From: Pseudoduganella violacea
GTDB taxonomy: Bacteria; Pseudomonadota; Gammaproteobacteria; Burkholderiales; Burkholderiaceae_D
NCBI RefSeq assembly: GCF_014191875.1
Contig: NZ_JACHXD010000020.1
Span: 1 to 64,000 of the forward strand
Direction: 5' to 3'
Length of the DNA stretch: 64,000 nt
The notes beneath the pieces were generated by a model. It did not search any database. It was not told the DNA's origin and was given only the letters and a program-made list of their open reading frames with translations. Each line of letters starts with the position of its first letter. The stretch's first letter is position 1. This document shows, one piece after another, positions 51,156-60,145 of the stretch. Position numbers and translations under genes: made by a program.

Positions 51156-52508
51156 TTAATTTTTAATATCGAGCGCCCGGTTCAGGCTGAGCGCCGCCAG
51201 TGAGCAGACCGCGCCCGACAGCAGGTACAGGCCGACATAGGCCAGCCCAAATTTGGCCGAAACGCCCAGCGCCACCAGCGGTGCGAAGCCCGCGCCGACC
51301 AGCCAGGCCAGATCGGAGGTCAGGGCCGCGCCGGTATAGCGGTATTTGGCGGGGAAGTTGGCCGTCACCGCGCCGGCCGCCTGGCCGTAGGACAGTCCCA
51401 GCAGGGTGAAACCGATCAGGATGAAGGCATCCTGCCCGGCGTCGCCGCCATTCAGCAGCATCGGCACGAAGGCGCTGAAGAGGGCGATCAGGGTGGCCAG
51501 TGTGCCCAGCGTGCGGCGGCGGCCGATGCGGTCGGCGATGATGCCCGAGGCCACCACCCCGCCCGCCATCAAGAAGACGCCGCCCATCTCGGTCAGCAGG
51601 AAGCCGGCCACCGAGCGCGGCGAATACAGATTGATCCAGGACAGCGGGAACACCGTGACCAGATGAAACAGGGCATAGCTGGCCAGCGCGGCCAGCGCGC
51701 CGATGATCAGGTTGCGGCCCTGTGAGCTTGCCATTTCGACCACGCTGGTCGGCTGCAGCTCGCGTTCTTCCAGCAGGCGCGAGTACTCATTGGTGGAGAT
51801 CAGGCGCAGGCGGGCGAACAGGGCCACCACATTGATGGCGAAGGCTACATAGAAGGGATAGCGCCAGCCCCAGTCCATGAAGTCCAGATTGTCCAGGGTC
51901 GAAATCAGGAACCAGAACAGGCCGGCGGCGATGAAGAAGCCGACCGGCGCGCCCAACTGGCCCAGCATGGCGTACCAGCCGCGCTTGTCCTGCGGCGCGT
52001 TCAGGGCCAGCAGCGAAGGCAGGCCGTCCCAGGAGCCGCCCAGCGCCAAGCCCTGGCCGATGCGCAGCAGCGACAGGATGATGATGGCGTTGGCGCCCAG
52101 GTCGGAATACGGCGGCAGGAAGGCGATCCCGGCCGTGGTCGAGCCGAGCAGGAAGAGGGCGATGGTGAGCTTGGCCTCACGGCCGAAGCGGCGCTGGATG
52201 GCCATCGACAGGACGGTGCCGATCGGCCTTGCAATAAAGGCAAAGGAGAAGATGACGAAGGCGTACAGCGTGCCTTCCAGGCGGCCTTCAAACGGGAAGA
52301 ACAGGGAGGGGAAGACCAGTACCGAGGCGATGGCGTAGACGAAGAAGTCGAAATACTCGGAAGCGCGCCCGATCACCACACCGACTGCTATTTCGCCTGG
52401 TGAAATGGGGGCGTTGTCCGTATTGAGGCGCCGCGCGTCGTCGGCATTGTCATGCTGCGGAAAATCGGCAGGAATGCTGCCGTCATGCGTCGTATTCATG
52501 CTGGCCAT
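51156..52508 (-). CDS. MFS transporter, metabolite:H+ symporter (MHS) type
   Basis: About 450 residues from the ATG at 52508 (MASMNTTHDGS). Twelve helices; the N-terminal GRASEYFDFFVYAIASVLVF, then FIARPIGTVLSMAIQRRFGREAKL and LLRIGQGLALGGSWDGLPSLL are typical of the MHS (ProP/ShiA/KgtP-like) family, which takes up small organic acids or osmolytes. The first ~40 residues are polar and probably cytosolic. It is divergent from cyoA with about 80 bases between the starts, so the promoters overlap. The longer start at 52631 would run over the cyo leader. Confidence 0.88.
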   Translation of the reverse strand: MASMNTTHDGSIPADFPQHDNADDARRLNTDNAPISPGEIAVGVVIGRASEYFDFFVYAIASVLVFPSLFFPFEGRLEGTLYAFVIFSFAFIARPIGTVLSMAIQRRFGREAKLTIALFLLGSTTAGIAFLPPYSDLGANAIIILSLLRIGQGLALGGSWDGLPSLLALNAPQDKRGWYAMLGQLGAPVGFFIAAGLFWFLISTLDNLDFMDWGWRYPFYVAFAINVVALFARLRLISTNEYSRLLEERELQPTSVVEMASSQGRNLIIGALAALASYALFHLVTVFPLSWINLYSPRSVAGFLLTEMGGVFLMAGGVVASGIIADRIGRRRTLGTLATLIALFSAFVPMLLNGGDAGQDAFILIGFTLLGLSYGQAAGAVTANFPAKYRYTGAALTSDLAWLVGAGFAPLVALGVSAKFGLAYVGLYLLSGAVCSLAALSLNRALDIKN

Positions 52509-52562
52509 AGTCTTTGTCTCAATAATTGTTGTAATAGGTGCTACACACGCCCAGTCCTGGCC

Positions 52563-52590
52563 TTGGACACGGGGAGGACAAAGTGTCCAA
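52563..52590 (+). promoter_or_regulatory. Hairpin in the cyoA leader that holds the ribosome site in its loop
   Basis: TTGGACAC at 52563-52570 and GTGTCCAA at 52583-52590 are perfect inverted repeats around a 12-base loop GGGGAGGACAAA. The loop contains the probable cyoA ribosome site and the last base of the stem is the A of the ATG at 52590. Such a fold could act on translation, or the DNA palindrome could be an operator. Confidence 0.5.
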
Positions 52591-53672
52591 TGTCCAAAAC
52601 TAAACGATACAGGTACAGTGGCATGTTTCACATATCCTGTACAGCACTATATCGCATGTTACATACACTCCTTCGTCGCGGGCTGTTCCTTACACCACTT
52701 ATTGCGCTCACGGGCTGCGATCTGGTGGTGATGAATCCGTCCGGTGATATCGCCCTTCAGCAAAGCCACCTTATCACGGTGTCCACCCTGCTGATGCTGC
52801 TGATTATCGTTCCTGTTATCTTCCTGACCATCCTGTTCGCTTGGCGTTACCGTAAAAGCAACACCAAGGCGAAATACGAGCCGGATTGGGACCACTCCAC
52901 CCGTCTGGAACTGGTGATCTGGGGCGCGCCCCTGCTGATCATCATCGTGCTGGGCCTGCTGACCTGGATCAGCACCCACACTCTCGACCCTTACCGTCCG
53001 CTGCAGCGCCTGGACGACAAGCGTCCGATTCCCGCTTCGGTCAAGCCGCTGGAAGTGCAAGTGGTGGCGATGGACTGGAAATGGCTGTTCATCTATCCGG
53101 AACAGGGCGTGGCGAGCGTGAATGAGCTGGTCGCTCCGATCGACGTGCCGGTGCGCTTCAAGATCACCGCCTCGACCGTGATGAATTCCTTCTACATTCC
53201 AGCCCTGGCAGGCCAGATCTACGCCATGGCCGGCATGGAAACCCAGCTGAACGCGGTCATCAACAAGACCGGCGTGTACGACGGCTTCTCGGCCAACTAC
53301 AGCGGCGAAGGCTTCTCCCAGATGCGCTTCAAATTCCACGGCACGAGCGCCGCGGACTTCGAGAAGTGGGTGCAGAAGACCAAGAGCAGCACCGTGGCGC
53401 TGGACCGCGCCAACTACACCGCGCTGGACAAGCCCAGCATCGGCGACAAAGTGCGCCACTACGGTTCCGTCGAAGCCGGTCTGTACGACGCCATCGTCAA
53501 CCGCTGCGTAGACCGCAACGCCGTCTGCATCAAGGATCAGATGGCTGAAGACGCTACCCGTATCAGCCGCAAAGTGAGCAGCGCCGCCGTGGCCGCTGAG
53601 CGCAGCGCGCGCCGCATGACCGAAGCCACCACGGCCGAAGTGTGCATCACCCCTGAAACGAAGAAGAACTAA
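52590..53672 (+). CDS. cyoA: Cytochrome bo3 ubiquinol oxidase subunit II
   Basis: About 360 residues. The start at 52590 (MSKTKRYRYSG) has GGGGAGG upstream; 52623 and 52656 are alternatives. The N-terminal LFLTPLIALTGC is a lipoprotein signal, as in cyoA of enterobacteria. Two helices follow (VSTLLMLLIIVPVIFLTILF and LELVIWGAPLLIIIVLGLLTWI), then the periplasmic cupredoxin domain without the Cu-A ligands. VMNSFYIPALAGQIYAMAGME and FHGTSAADFEKWV are family marks. It is the first gene of cyoABCD and faces the periplasm. Confidence 0.94.
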   Translation: MSKTKRYRYSGMFHISCTALYRMLHTLLRRGLFLTPLIALTGCDLVVMNPSGDIALQQSHLITVSTLLMLLIIVPVIFLTILFAWRYRKSNTKAKYEPDWDHSTRLELVIWGAPLLIIIVLGLLTWISTHTLDPYRPLQRLDDKRPIPASVKPLEVQVVAMDWKWLFIYPEQGVASVNELVAPIDVPVRFKITASTVMNSFYIPALAGQIYAMAGMETQLNAVINKTGVYDGFSANYSGEGFSQMRFKFHGTSAADFEKWVQKTKSSTVALDRANYTALDKPSIGDKVRHYGSVEAGLYDAIVNRCVDRNAVCIKDQMAEDATRISRKVSSAAVAAERSARRMTEATTAEVCITPETKKN

Positions 53673-53674
53673 GC

Positions 53675-55678
53675 ATGCAAGACCAACTGAATTTGACGCA
53701 GCTGATCTTCGGACGGCTGACCTGGGAAGCGATTCCCTACCACGAACCGATCCTGATGGTCACCTTTGTCATGGTGGCCCTGGGCGGCGCGGCCGTATTC
53801 GGCCTGCTCACCAAGTACAAGCTGTGGGGCACCCTGTGGCGCGACTGGATCACCAGCATCGACCACAAGAAGATCGGTATCATGTACATGATCTTCGGCC
53901 TGATCATGCTGCTGCGCGGCTTTGCCGATGCGCTGATGATGCGTGCCCAGCAAGCCATCTCCTTTGGCGAAAACGTCGGCTACCTGCCGCCGCACCACTA
54001 CGACCAGATCTTCACCGCCCACGGCGTGATCATGATCTTCTTCGTGGCGATGCCGCTGGTGACGGGCCTGATGAACTACGTGGTGCCGCTGCAGATCGGC
54101 GCGCGCGACGTGGCTTTCCCCTTCCTGAATAACTTCTCGTTCTGGATGTCCGTGTTCGGCGGCATGCTGACCATGGCTTCCCTGTTCGTGGGCGAATTCG
54201 CGCGTACCGGCTGGCTGGCGTATCCGCCGCTGTCGGGCATCCTGGGCAGTCCGGACGTCGGGGTCGACTACTATATCTGGTCATTACAGATTGCCGGGGT
54301 CGGGACATTACTGTCCGGCGTCAACCTGATCGTCACCATCGTCAAGATGCGCGCGCCAGGCATGACCATGATGAAAATGCCGGTCTTCACCTGGACCGCG
54401 CTGTGCACCAACGTGCTGATCGTGGCCGCCTTCCCGGTCCTGACCGCCGTTCTGGCCATGCTGTCCCTGGACCGCATGTTCGGCACCAACTTCTTCACCA
54501 ACGACATGGGCGGCAACGCCATGATGTACGTGAACCTGATCTGGATCTGGGGCCACCCCGAGGTGTACATCCTGATCCTGCCATGCTTCGGCATCTTCTC
54601 CGAAGTCGTGTCGACCTATTGCGGCAAGCGCCTGTTCGGCTACACCTCGATGGTGTACGCCACCTGCGTGATCACGCTGCTGTCCTACCTGGTATGGCTG
54701 CACCACTTCTTCACCATGGGTTCGGGCGCCAGCGTCAACTCCTTCTTCGGCATCACGACGATGATCATTTCGATCCCGACCGGCGCCAAGATCTTCAACT
54801 GGCTGTTCACCATGTACCGCGGCCGCATCCGCTTCGAGCTGCCGATGATGTGGACCATCGCCTTCATGATCACCTTCGTGATCGGCGGTATGACCGGCGT
54901 GCTGCTGGCCGTGCCTCCAGCCGACTTCGTGCTGCATAACTCGCTGTTCCTGATCGCCCACTTCCACAACGTGATCATCGGCGGCGTGCTGTTCGGCCTG
55001 TTCGCCGGCATCAACTACTGGTATCCGAAAGCCTTCGGCTACAAGCTGGACGAGTTCTGGGGCAAGATCTCCTTCTGGAGCTGGACCATCGGCTTCTACC
55101 TGGCCTTCATGCCGCTGTACGTACTGGGCCTGATGGGCGTGACCCGCCGCATGAGCCACTTCGAAGACCCATCGCTGCAGATCTGGTTCGTCATCGCCGC
55201 CATCGGCGCTGCCCTGATCGCCGTCGGTATCGGCGCCATGGTGGTGCAGTTCGTGGTCAGCTACATCCGCCGCGACAAGCTGCGCGACGTCACGGGCGAC
55301 CCATGGAATGGCCGTACCCTGGAATGGTCGACTTCCTCGCCACCGCCAGACTACAACTTCGCCTTTACCCCACGCGTGCACGACAACGACACCTGGGCTG
55401 ACATGAAGAAGAATGGCTACCAGCGTCCGCTGAAAGACTTCGTGGCGATCCACATGCCGAAGAATACCGGCGCCGGTTTCATCATCTCGGCTCTGAGCTT
55501 CGCGGTCGGTTTCGCGCTGATCTGGCAAATGTGGCTGCCGGCCGTGCTGGGCTTTGTTGTCCTGATGGCGGCGATCATCATCCATACCTTTAACTACAAG
55601 CGCGACTATTACATCCCTGCGGAAGAAGTCACCCGCACGGAAGATGCGCGCACCCGTCTGCTGGAAGGCCACGCTTAA
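53675..55678 (+). CDS. cyoB: Cytochrome bo3 ubiquinol oxidase subunit I
   Basis: A 667-residue membrane protein, the catalytic subunit with low-spin haem b, haem o3 and Cu-B. Haem-copper oxidase motifs are clear: GVIMIFFVAMPLVTGLMNY, WIWGHPEVYILILPCFGIFSE with the Cu-B ligand His and the cross-linked His-Tyr, and YLVWLHHFFTMGSGASVN; later HNSLFLIAHFHNVIIGG. About 14-15 helices, including the extra C-terminal one of the bo type. It reduces oxygen and pumps protons. It begins two bases after the cyoA stop. Confidence 0.97.
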   Translation: MQDQLNLTQLIFGRLTWEAIPYHEPILMVTFVMVALGGAAVFGLLTKYKLWGTLWRDWITSIDHKKIGIMYMIFGLIMLLRGFADALMMRAQQAISFGENVGYLPPHHYDQIFTAHGVIMIFFVAMPLVTGLMNYVVPLQIGARDVAFPFLNNFSFWMSVFGGMLTMASLFVGEFARTGWLAYPPLSGILGSPDVGVDYYIWSLQIAGVGTLLSGVNLIVTIVKMRAPGMTMMKMPVFTWTALCTNVLIVAAFPVLTAVLAMLSLDRMFGTNFFTNDMGGNAMMYVNLIWIWGHPEVYILILPCFGIFSEVVSTYCGKRLFGYTSMVYATCVITLLSYLVWLHHFFTMGSGASVNSFFGITTMIISIPTGAKIFNWLFTMYRGRIRFELPMMWTIAFMITFVIGGMTGVLLAVPPADFVLHNSLFLIAHFHNVIIGGVLFGLFAGINYWYPKAFGYKLDEFWGKISFWSWTIGFYLAFMPLYVLGLMGVTRRMSHFEDPSLQIWFVIAAIGAALIAVGIGAMVVQFVVSYIRRDKLRDVTGDPWNGRTLEWSTSSPPPDYNFAFTPRVHDNDTWADMKKNGYQRPLKDFVAIHMPKNTGAGFIISALSFAVGFALIWQMWLPAVLGFVVLMAAIIIHTFNYKRDYYIPAEEVTRTEDARTRLLEGHA

Positions 55679-55682
55679 CGCC

Positions 55683-56318
55683 ATGAGCAACCATAACGTT
55701 ACTGCTGACGGCGCCCTGGGCGCCAACCCAAGCTCGCGCTTCCTGGTGCGCGAGCACCACCCGGAAAACGGCACCTTGCTCGGTTTCTGGCTGTACCTGA
55801 TGAGCGACTGCCTGATCTTCGCCGTGCTGTTCGCGGCGTATGCTGTGCTGGGCCGCAACTACGCGGGCGGCCCGTCCGGCGCCGAGCTGTTCGACCTGAA
55901 GCTGGTGGCGATCAATACCGCGCTGCTGCTGCTGTCGTCGATCACCTACGGCTTCGCCATGCTGGAAATGCAAAAGAAGAAGCTGAAACCGACCATGATC
56001 TGGCTGGGCATTACCGGCCTGCTGGGCGTGGCCTTCATCTACTTCGAGCTGTATGAGTTCATGCACCTGATCCATGAAGGCGCGGGCCCGCAGCGCAGCG
56101 GCTTCCTGACCTCCTTCTTCGCCCTGGTCGGCACCCACGGCCTGCACGTGAGCTTCGGCATCGTGTGGCTGGTGACGCTGCTGTTCCAGCTGAAAAAACA
56201 CGGCCTGACGCCGGAAAACGGCCGCCGCCTGATGTGCCTGTCGATGTTCTGGCACTTCCTGGACGTGGTCTGGATCGGCGTCTTCACCTTTGTCTACCTG
56301 ATGGGAGTCCTGCCATGA
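55683..56318 (+). CDS. cyoC: Cytochrome bo3 ubiquinol oxidase subunit III
   Basis: A 211-residue protein from the ATG at 55683 (MSNHNVTADGALG). Five helices with the family phrases LGFWLYLMSDCLIFAVLFAAY, YFELYEFMHLIHEGAGPQRS and GTHGLHVSFGIVWL, and a closing FWHFLDVVWIGVFTFVYLMG. It supports subunit I. Its stop overlaps the cyoD start by ATGA. Confidence 0.95.
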   Translation: MSNHNVTADGALGANPSSRFLVREHHPENGTLLGFWLYLMSDCLIFAVLFAAYAVLGRNYAGGPSGAELFDLKLVAINTALLLLSSITYGFAMLEMQKKKLKPTMIWLGITGLLGVAFIYFELYEFMHLIHEGAGPQRSGFLTSFFALVGTHGLHVSFGIVWLVTLLFQLKKHGLTPENGRRLMCLSMFWHFLDVVWIGVFTFVYLMGVLP

Positions 56319-56716
56319 GCGGCCATAACCATAACGAACACGATGACCACGGCCACGGCCACCACGGTCACGACGATCATGACCACGGCAGCGTGCGCAG
56401 CTATGTGACCGGCTTCGTGCTGGCCGTCATCCTGACCGCGATTCCGTTCTGGCTGGTGATGGGCAAGGTCTTCTCCAGCTCAAGCACGGCAGCCTTCGTG
56501 CTGCTGGGCCTGGCGGCGGTGCAGATCGTGGTCCACATGGTCTACTTCCTGCACATGAACGCCAAGTCGGAAGGCGGCTGGAATATGTTGGCGCTGATCT
56601 TCACCATCATCATCGTGGTCATCACGCTGTCCGGCTCGATCTGGGTCATGTATCATATGAACCACAATATGATGCCGGGCATGTCGCCCGACGTAATGCA
56701 CCATGACATGCCGTGA
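56315..56716 (+). CDS. cyoD: Cytochrome bo3 ubiquinol oxidase subunit IV, His-rich N-terminus
   Basis: A 133-residue protein with three helices (YVTGFVLAVILTAIPFWLVM, AAFVLLGLAAVQIVVHMVYF and LALIFTIIIVVITLSGSIWV) as in CyoD, which helps in oxidase assembly. The N-terminal ~25 residues are extraordinarily rich in His and Asp (HNHNEHDDHGHGHH), and the C-terminus holds several Met and His (MYHMNHNMMPGMSPD), a pattern compatible with copper or zinc binding. It overlaps cyoC and ends at the SURF1 start (TGATG). Confidence 0.93.
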   Translation: MSGHNHNEHDDHGHGHHGHDDHDHGSVRSYVTGFVLAVILTAIPFWLVMGKVFSSSSTAAFVLLGLAAVQIVVHMVYFLHMNAKSEGGWNMLALIFTIIIVVITLSGSIWVMYHMNHNMMPGMSPDVMHHDMP

Positions 56717-57570
56717 TGAAGAAAACGCCTGACCCGGCGGATCGCGCCGTGCAGCAACCGGGAGCCGCCTTGGCGGCGCCGGAAGCGGCACGGCGCCGTT
56801 CACCTGGCCTGCGCCTCTTCCTGATTGCGATGGGAAGCCTGCTTTGTGCAGGCTTTTTCGCTTTAGGGACGTGGCAAATGCAGCGCCTGCAATGGAAACT
56901 GGCCCTGATCGAGCGCGTGGAGGAGCGGGTGCATGCCGCCCCCGTCGCCGTGCCCGCGATGGGCGACTGGCCGCGCATCGGCGCCGCCAACGATGAATAC
57001 CGCCATGTGCGCCTGAGTGGCGTGTATCTGCCCGAGCTGACCGCGCGCGTGCAGGCTTCGACGGTGCGGGGCCGCGGCTACTGGCTGCTGACGCCGCTGT
57101 GCCAGGACGATGGCGGCATCGTCCTGGTCAATCGCGGCTTTGTCACCGAAGCGAGCCAGCGCGGCGCGCCGGCCCAGGCGCCGCGTGCCACCGCGAACGC
57201 CTGCGCCGAGGCGCGCGCGCAAGGACAGGGGCAGGGCGCCAGCGTCACCGGCCTGCTGCGCATCAGCGAACCGAAAGGCGGCTTCCTGCGCCAGAACGAT
57301 GCCGCCGCCGACCGCTGGTACTCGCGCGACGTGGCGGCGATCGCGGCGGCGCGCCAGCTGTCCCCGGTGGCGCCGTATTTCGTCGATGCCGACGCGGTGG
57401 CGGGCGCGCCCACTGACGCGCCGGTTGGCGGTTTGACTGTGGTGTCCTTCCAAAACAACCATTTGGTTTATGCTCTCACCTGGTATGCGCTGGCGCTGAT
57501 GGTGGCCGGCTCCTGCTATTGGATCGTCCGCGACGCGCGCGCACCGCGCAAGCGCAGCGGCGCAGCTTGA
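56716..57570 (+). CDS. SURF1-family oxidase assembly factor
   Basis: About 284 residues, ATG at 56716 inside TGATG (a GTG at 56713 would add one residue). Two helices near the ends (LFLIAMGSLLCAGFFALGTW and VYALTWYALALMVAGSCYWI) flank a periplasmic part with LGTWQMQRLQWKLALI and HVRLSGVYLP, the SURF1 pattern; GFV and NNHLVYALTWYALA are retained. SURF1 aids haem insertion in haem-copper oxidases; variants specific to quinol oxidases are known (Surf1q of Paracoccus). The cyo context makes that subtype likely. Confidence 0.9.
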   Translation: MKKTPDPADRAVQQPGAALAAPEAARRRSPGLRLFLIAMGSLLCAGFFALGTWQMQRLQWKLALIERVEERVHAAPVAVPAMGDWPRIGAANDEYRHVRLSGVYLPELTARVQASTVRGRGYWLLTPLCQDDGGIVLVNRGFVTEASQRGAPAQAPRATANACAEARAQGQGQGASVTGLLRISEPKGGFLRQNDAAADRWYSRDVAAIAAARQLSPVAPYFVDADAVAGAPTDAPVGGLTVVSFQNNHLVYALTWYALALMVAGSCYWIVRDARAPRKRSGAA

Positions 57571-57589
57571 ATCAAACTGGAAGGCAGGA

Positions 57590-58948
57590 ATGGCAAGTGT
57601 CAATCATAATCAATTCACAGGTGGCATAGGCGGCGCGGCGCGGGCCGCCGCCGCCATCGTCAGCAAGATCACCCACGCCGCCGGCCATAAAAACATGCAG
57701 CAGCTGATCCAGCTGCGCTGGCTGGCGGTGTTCGGGCAGGTCGTGACGATCTCGGTCGCCACCCTGGTGTTCGACGTGCAGTTGCCCTTGCCGGCCATGC
57801 TCAGCGTGCTGGTTTGCCTGGCCGCCTTCAATATCGCCAGCACGCTGCGCTGGCAGGAATATCTGGCCGTTTCCAACGCCGAGTTGCTGCTGGCCCTGCT
57901 GGTCGACGTGGCCAGCCTGACCGCGCAGCTCTACCTGAGCGGCGGCACCACCAATCCCTTTGTTTTCCTGTATCTGCTGCAAGTCATCCTGGGCGCCGTG
58001 CTGCTCGATAAATGGGCGACCTGGCTGATCGTCGCCGTCACGGCGGCCTGCCTGGCCGGCTTGGCGATGTTCTCCACGCCGCTGACGCTGCCGCTCGACC
58101 ATGGGCGCGGCATCGCCAGCCTGTACGTGCAAGGCATGCTGCTCTGCTTCCTGCTCGACGCGGCACTGCTGGTGGTCTTCACCAGCCGCATCATGCAAAA
58201 CCTGCATACCAGTGCCGGCAAGCTGGCCGACCTGCGCCAGCGCGCCGCCGAGGAAGAGCATATCGTCCGTATGGGCTTGCTCGCTTCCGGCGCGGCGCAT
58301 GAACTGGGCACGCCGCTGGCCACGCTGGCCGTGATCCTGGGCGACTGGCGCCGCATGCCCGAATTCAGCCGCAATCCCGACCTGCTGGAAGAGATTGCCC
58401 TGATGCAGACCCAGCTCCAGCGCTGCAAGTCGATTGTCAGCGGCATCCTGCTGTCGGCCGGCGAGACGCGCGGCGAGTCGTCCGAACCCACCACCATCAA
58501 TGCCTTCCTGTCCGAGCTGGCGGAGGAATGGCGCGCCAGCCGGCCGGTGAAGTCTTTTGAATTCGACAACCACATCGAGCACGATATCGGCGTGGTCTCC
58601 GATTCGACCTTGAAGCAGATGATCTGCAATGTGCTCGACAACGCGCTGGAAGCCTCGCCCGACTGGCTGCGCATGCAGGCGCGCGTCAACGGCGACACGC
58701 TGGAATTGCAGGTAACGGACGCCGGCCCTGGTTTTGCGCCCGCGATGCTGTCACAATTCGGCAAGCCTTACCAGTCCAGCAAAGGACGGCCTGGCGGCGG
58801 GCTGGGATTGTTCCTGGTGGTGAACGTGGCGCGCATGCTGGGTGGCGCGGTCACGGCCGGTAATCGCGCCGAAGGCGGCGCCAGCGTCCATCTGACGCTG
58901 CCCTTGTCAGCCATCGCTTTAGTGGAAGAAAGTAATAATGACAATTGA
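57590..58948 (+). CDS. regB: Redox-sensing histidine kinase, RegB/PrrB/ActS type
   Basis: A 452-residue inner-membrane kinase with six membrane helices (residues ~40-200). The quinone-sensing motif GGTTNPF (residues 118-124) of RegB proteins is intact. The H-box is LASGAAHELGTPLATLAV (H237), followed by the CKSIVSGIL region with a single Cys after the H-box similar to the redox-active Cys of RegB. The ATPase domain has VLDNALEASPDWLRM, DAGPGFAPAM and GGGLGLFLVVN. It lies directly behind the bo3 oxidase genes and is likely to sense the quinone pool to which the oxidase is coupled. Confidence 0.92.
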   Translation: MASVNHNQFTGGIGGAARAAAAIVSKITHAAGHKNMQQLIQLRWLAVFGQVVTISVATLVFDVQLPLPAMLSVLVCLAAFNIASTLRWQEYLAVSNAELLLALLVDVASLTAQLYLSGGTTNPFVFLYLLQVILGAVLLDKWATWLIVAVTAACLAGLAMFSTPLTLPLDHGRGIASLYVQGMLLCFLLDAALLVVFTSRIMQNLHTSAGKLADLRQRAAEEEHIVRMGLLASGAAHELGTPLATLAVILGDWRRMPEFSRNPDLLEEIALMQTQLQRCKSIVSGILLSAGETRGESSEPTTINAFLSELAEEWRASRPVKSFEFDNHIEHDIGVVSDSTLKQMICNVLDNALEASPDWLRMQARVNGDTLELQVTDAGPGFAPAMLSQFGKPYQSSKGRPGGGLGLFLVVNVARMLGGAVTAGNRAEGGASVHLTLPLSAIALVEESNNDN

Positions 58949-59480
58949 AGAAGAACGAGTCCTGCTGCTGGTGGAAGACGATGCAGCATTTGCCCGCACC
59001 CTGGGCCGCTCGTTCGAACGCCGCGGCTACAAGGTGCTGCTGGCGGAAAATGTGGACGAGGCCAGCGGCCTGCTGGTCGACCATACGCCGGGCTACGCCG
59101 TGGTCGACCTCAAATTGAAAGGCAATTCCTCGGGCCTGGCCTGCGTGCAGATGCTGCACCAGCACGATCCCGAGATGCTGATCGTGGTGCTGACCGGCTT
59201 CGCCAGCATCAACACGGCGGTCGAAGCGATCAAGCTGGGCGCCTGCCAGTACCTGGCCAAGCCGTCCAACACCGACGACATCGAAGCCGCTTTCGGCCAC
59301 GTGGCCGGCGCCACCGAAATCGAAGTCAGCAGCCGCTCCACCTCGATCAAGACCCTGGAGTGGGAGCACATCCACGCGGTGCTGGCCGAAACGGACTTCA
59401 ATATCTCCGAAACCGCCCGCCGCCTGGGCATGCACCGCCGCACGCTGGCGCGCAAGCTGGAAAAGCAGCGGATCAAATAG
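58938..59480 (+). CDS. regA: Response regulator, RegA/PrrA/ActR type
   Basis: A 180-residue protein overlapping the kinase gene by 11 bases. The receiver domain has the acceptor D57 (YAVVDLKLKGNSSGL), a conserved TG (VVLTGFASI) and K in AKPSNTDD. The C-terminal Fis-type helix-turn-helix is NISETARRLGMHRRTLARKL. Its length and the ISETARRLxMHRRTLxRKL end are diagnostic for RegA/PrrA/ActR, which adjusts respiration, including terminal oxidases, to oxygen and redox state. Confidence 0.95.
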   Translation: MTIEEERVLLLVEDDAAFARTLGRSFERRGYKVLLAENVDEASGLLVDHTPGYAVVDLKLKGNSSGLACVQMLHQHDPEMLIVVLTGFASINTAVEAIKLGACQYLAKPSNTDDIEAAFGHVAGATEIEVSSRSTSIKTLEWEHIHAVLAETDFNISETARRLGMHRRTLARKLEKQRIK

Positions 59481-59484
59481 CGTG

Positions 59485-59835
59485 TCAAGGAGCGGCGGCA
59501 GGCTTACGGTCGATGATCACGTAGTGCTTGCGGACCGGCTCCACCACCTCGAACACGCCCTTGAAGCCGGCCGGGATGACCAGCGCATCCCCAGGCCCGG
59601 CTTCGGCCGCATATCCCTGCTCGTCGATGACGCGGCAGCGGCCTTCCAGCACATAGAAATATTCATCCTTGTTGTCGGCAAAGGCGATGCGCCAACTGCC
59701 TTTCTCGCAGGCCCAGACGCCGGCCTGCACTTCGCCGCTGCTATTGCTGAAGTGGTTCCAGGTAGCGCGTTTGGGATTGCCCGTCAACCTGCGCTCTTCG
59801 CCCGCCCAATCAATGAAGTTGGCTTTGACCTTCAA
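59485..59835 (-). CDS. Cupin-domain protein (DUF861/EutQ-like)
   Basis: A 116-residue single cupin. It starts MKVKANFIDWAGEERRLTGN and includes SWRIAFADNKDEYFYVLEGRCRVID and AGPGDALVIPAGFKGVFEVV, which are the two cupin motifs; a His in the first motif is replaced, as in many DUF861 members. Function is unknown, often a small-molecule isomerase-like role. It is convergent with regA, only five bases apart. Confidence 0.85.
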   Translation of the reverse strand: MKVKANFIDWAGEERRLTGNPKRATWNHFSNSSGEVQAGVWACEKGSWRIAFADNKDEYFYVLEGRCRVIDEQGYAAEAGPGDALVIPAGFKGVFEVVEPVRKHYVIIDRKPAAAP

Positions 59836-60145
59836 CTGCTGGAACGCTGGCGCCAGCGGCCACAGAACTGAACAAAAAACTCACTTGATGAACGCGTGCT
59901 TCAGAGCGTAAGCTGCAAACGACGCAAATCGGCTGCCAACAGCAGACCATCATGAGAAGACCATGAAGAACATCGAAAAAGGGGAAAAGCCTGGCAAGAT
60001 AAGATTCTTTGCTAAAGCGCGCCGGGTAATTCAAGCAAATGTTAGGGAAGCGCTGATCAATTCACCGTCTTAGCGAGATTGGCGCGCCAGAAAGGTGGAA
60101 CTGTGAGCCGATCAAGCAAACGGATGCTCGACTTTTGCCCGAACA
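59836..60145. other. Gene-poor debris zone, possible IS end
   Basis: About 310 bases with no supported gene. A 36-codon frame at 59963 (MKNIEKGEKPGKI) lacks a ribosome site. The stretch around 60050-60110 with GAAGCGCTGATCAATTCA and GATTGGCGCGCCAGAAAGG resembles the beginning of IS4/IS5-like elements, but I cannot confirm it. It leads into a fragment of a TonB receptor. Confidence 0.3.

Noticed and set aside
54308..55858. 516-codon minus-strand frame opposite cyoB
   Set aside because: Antisense shadow of the strongly conserved cyoB; His/Asp/Gln-rich composition is due to reverse reading of hydrophobic codons.
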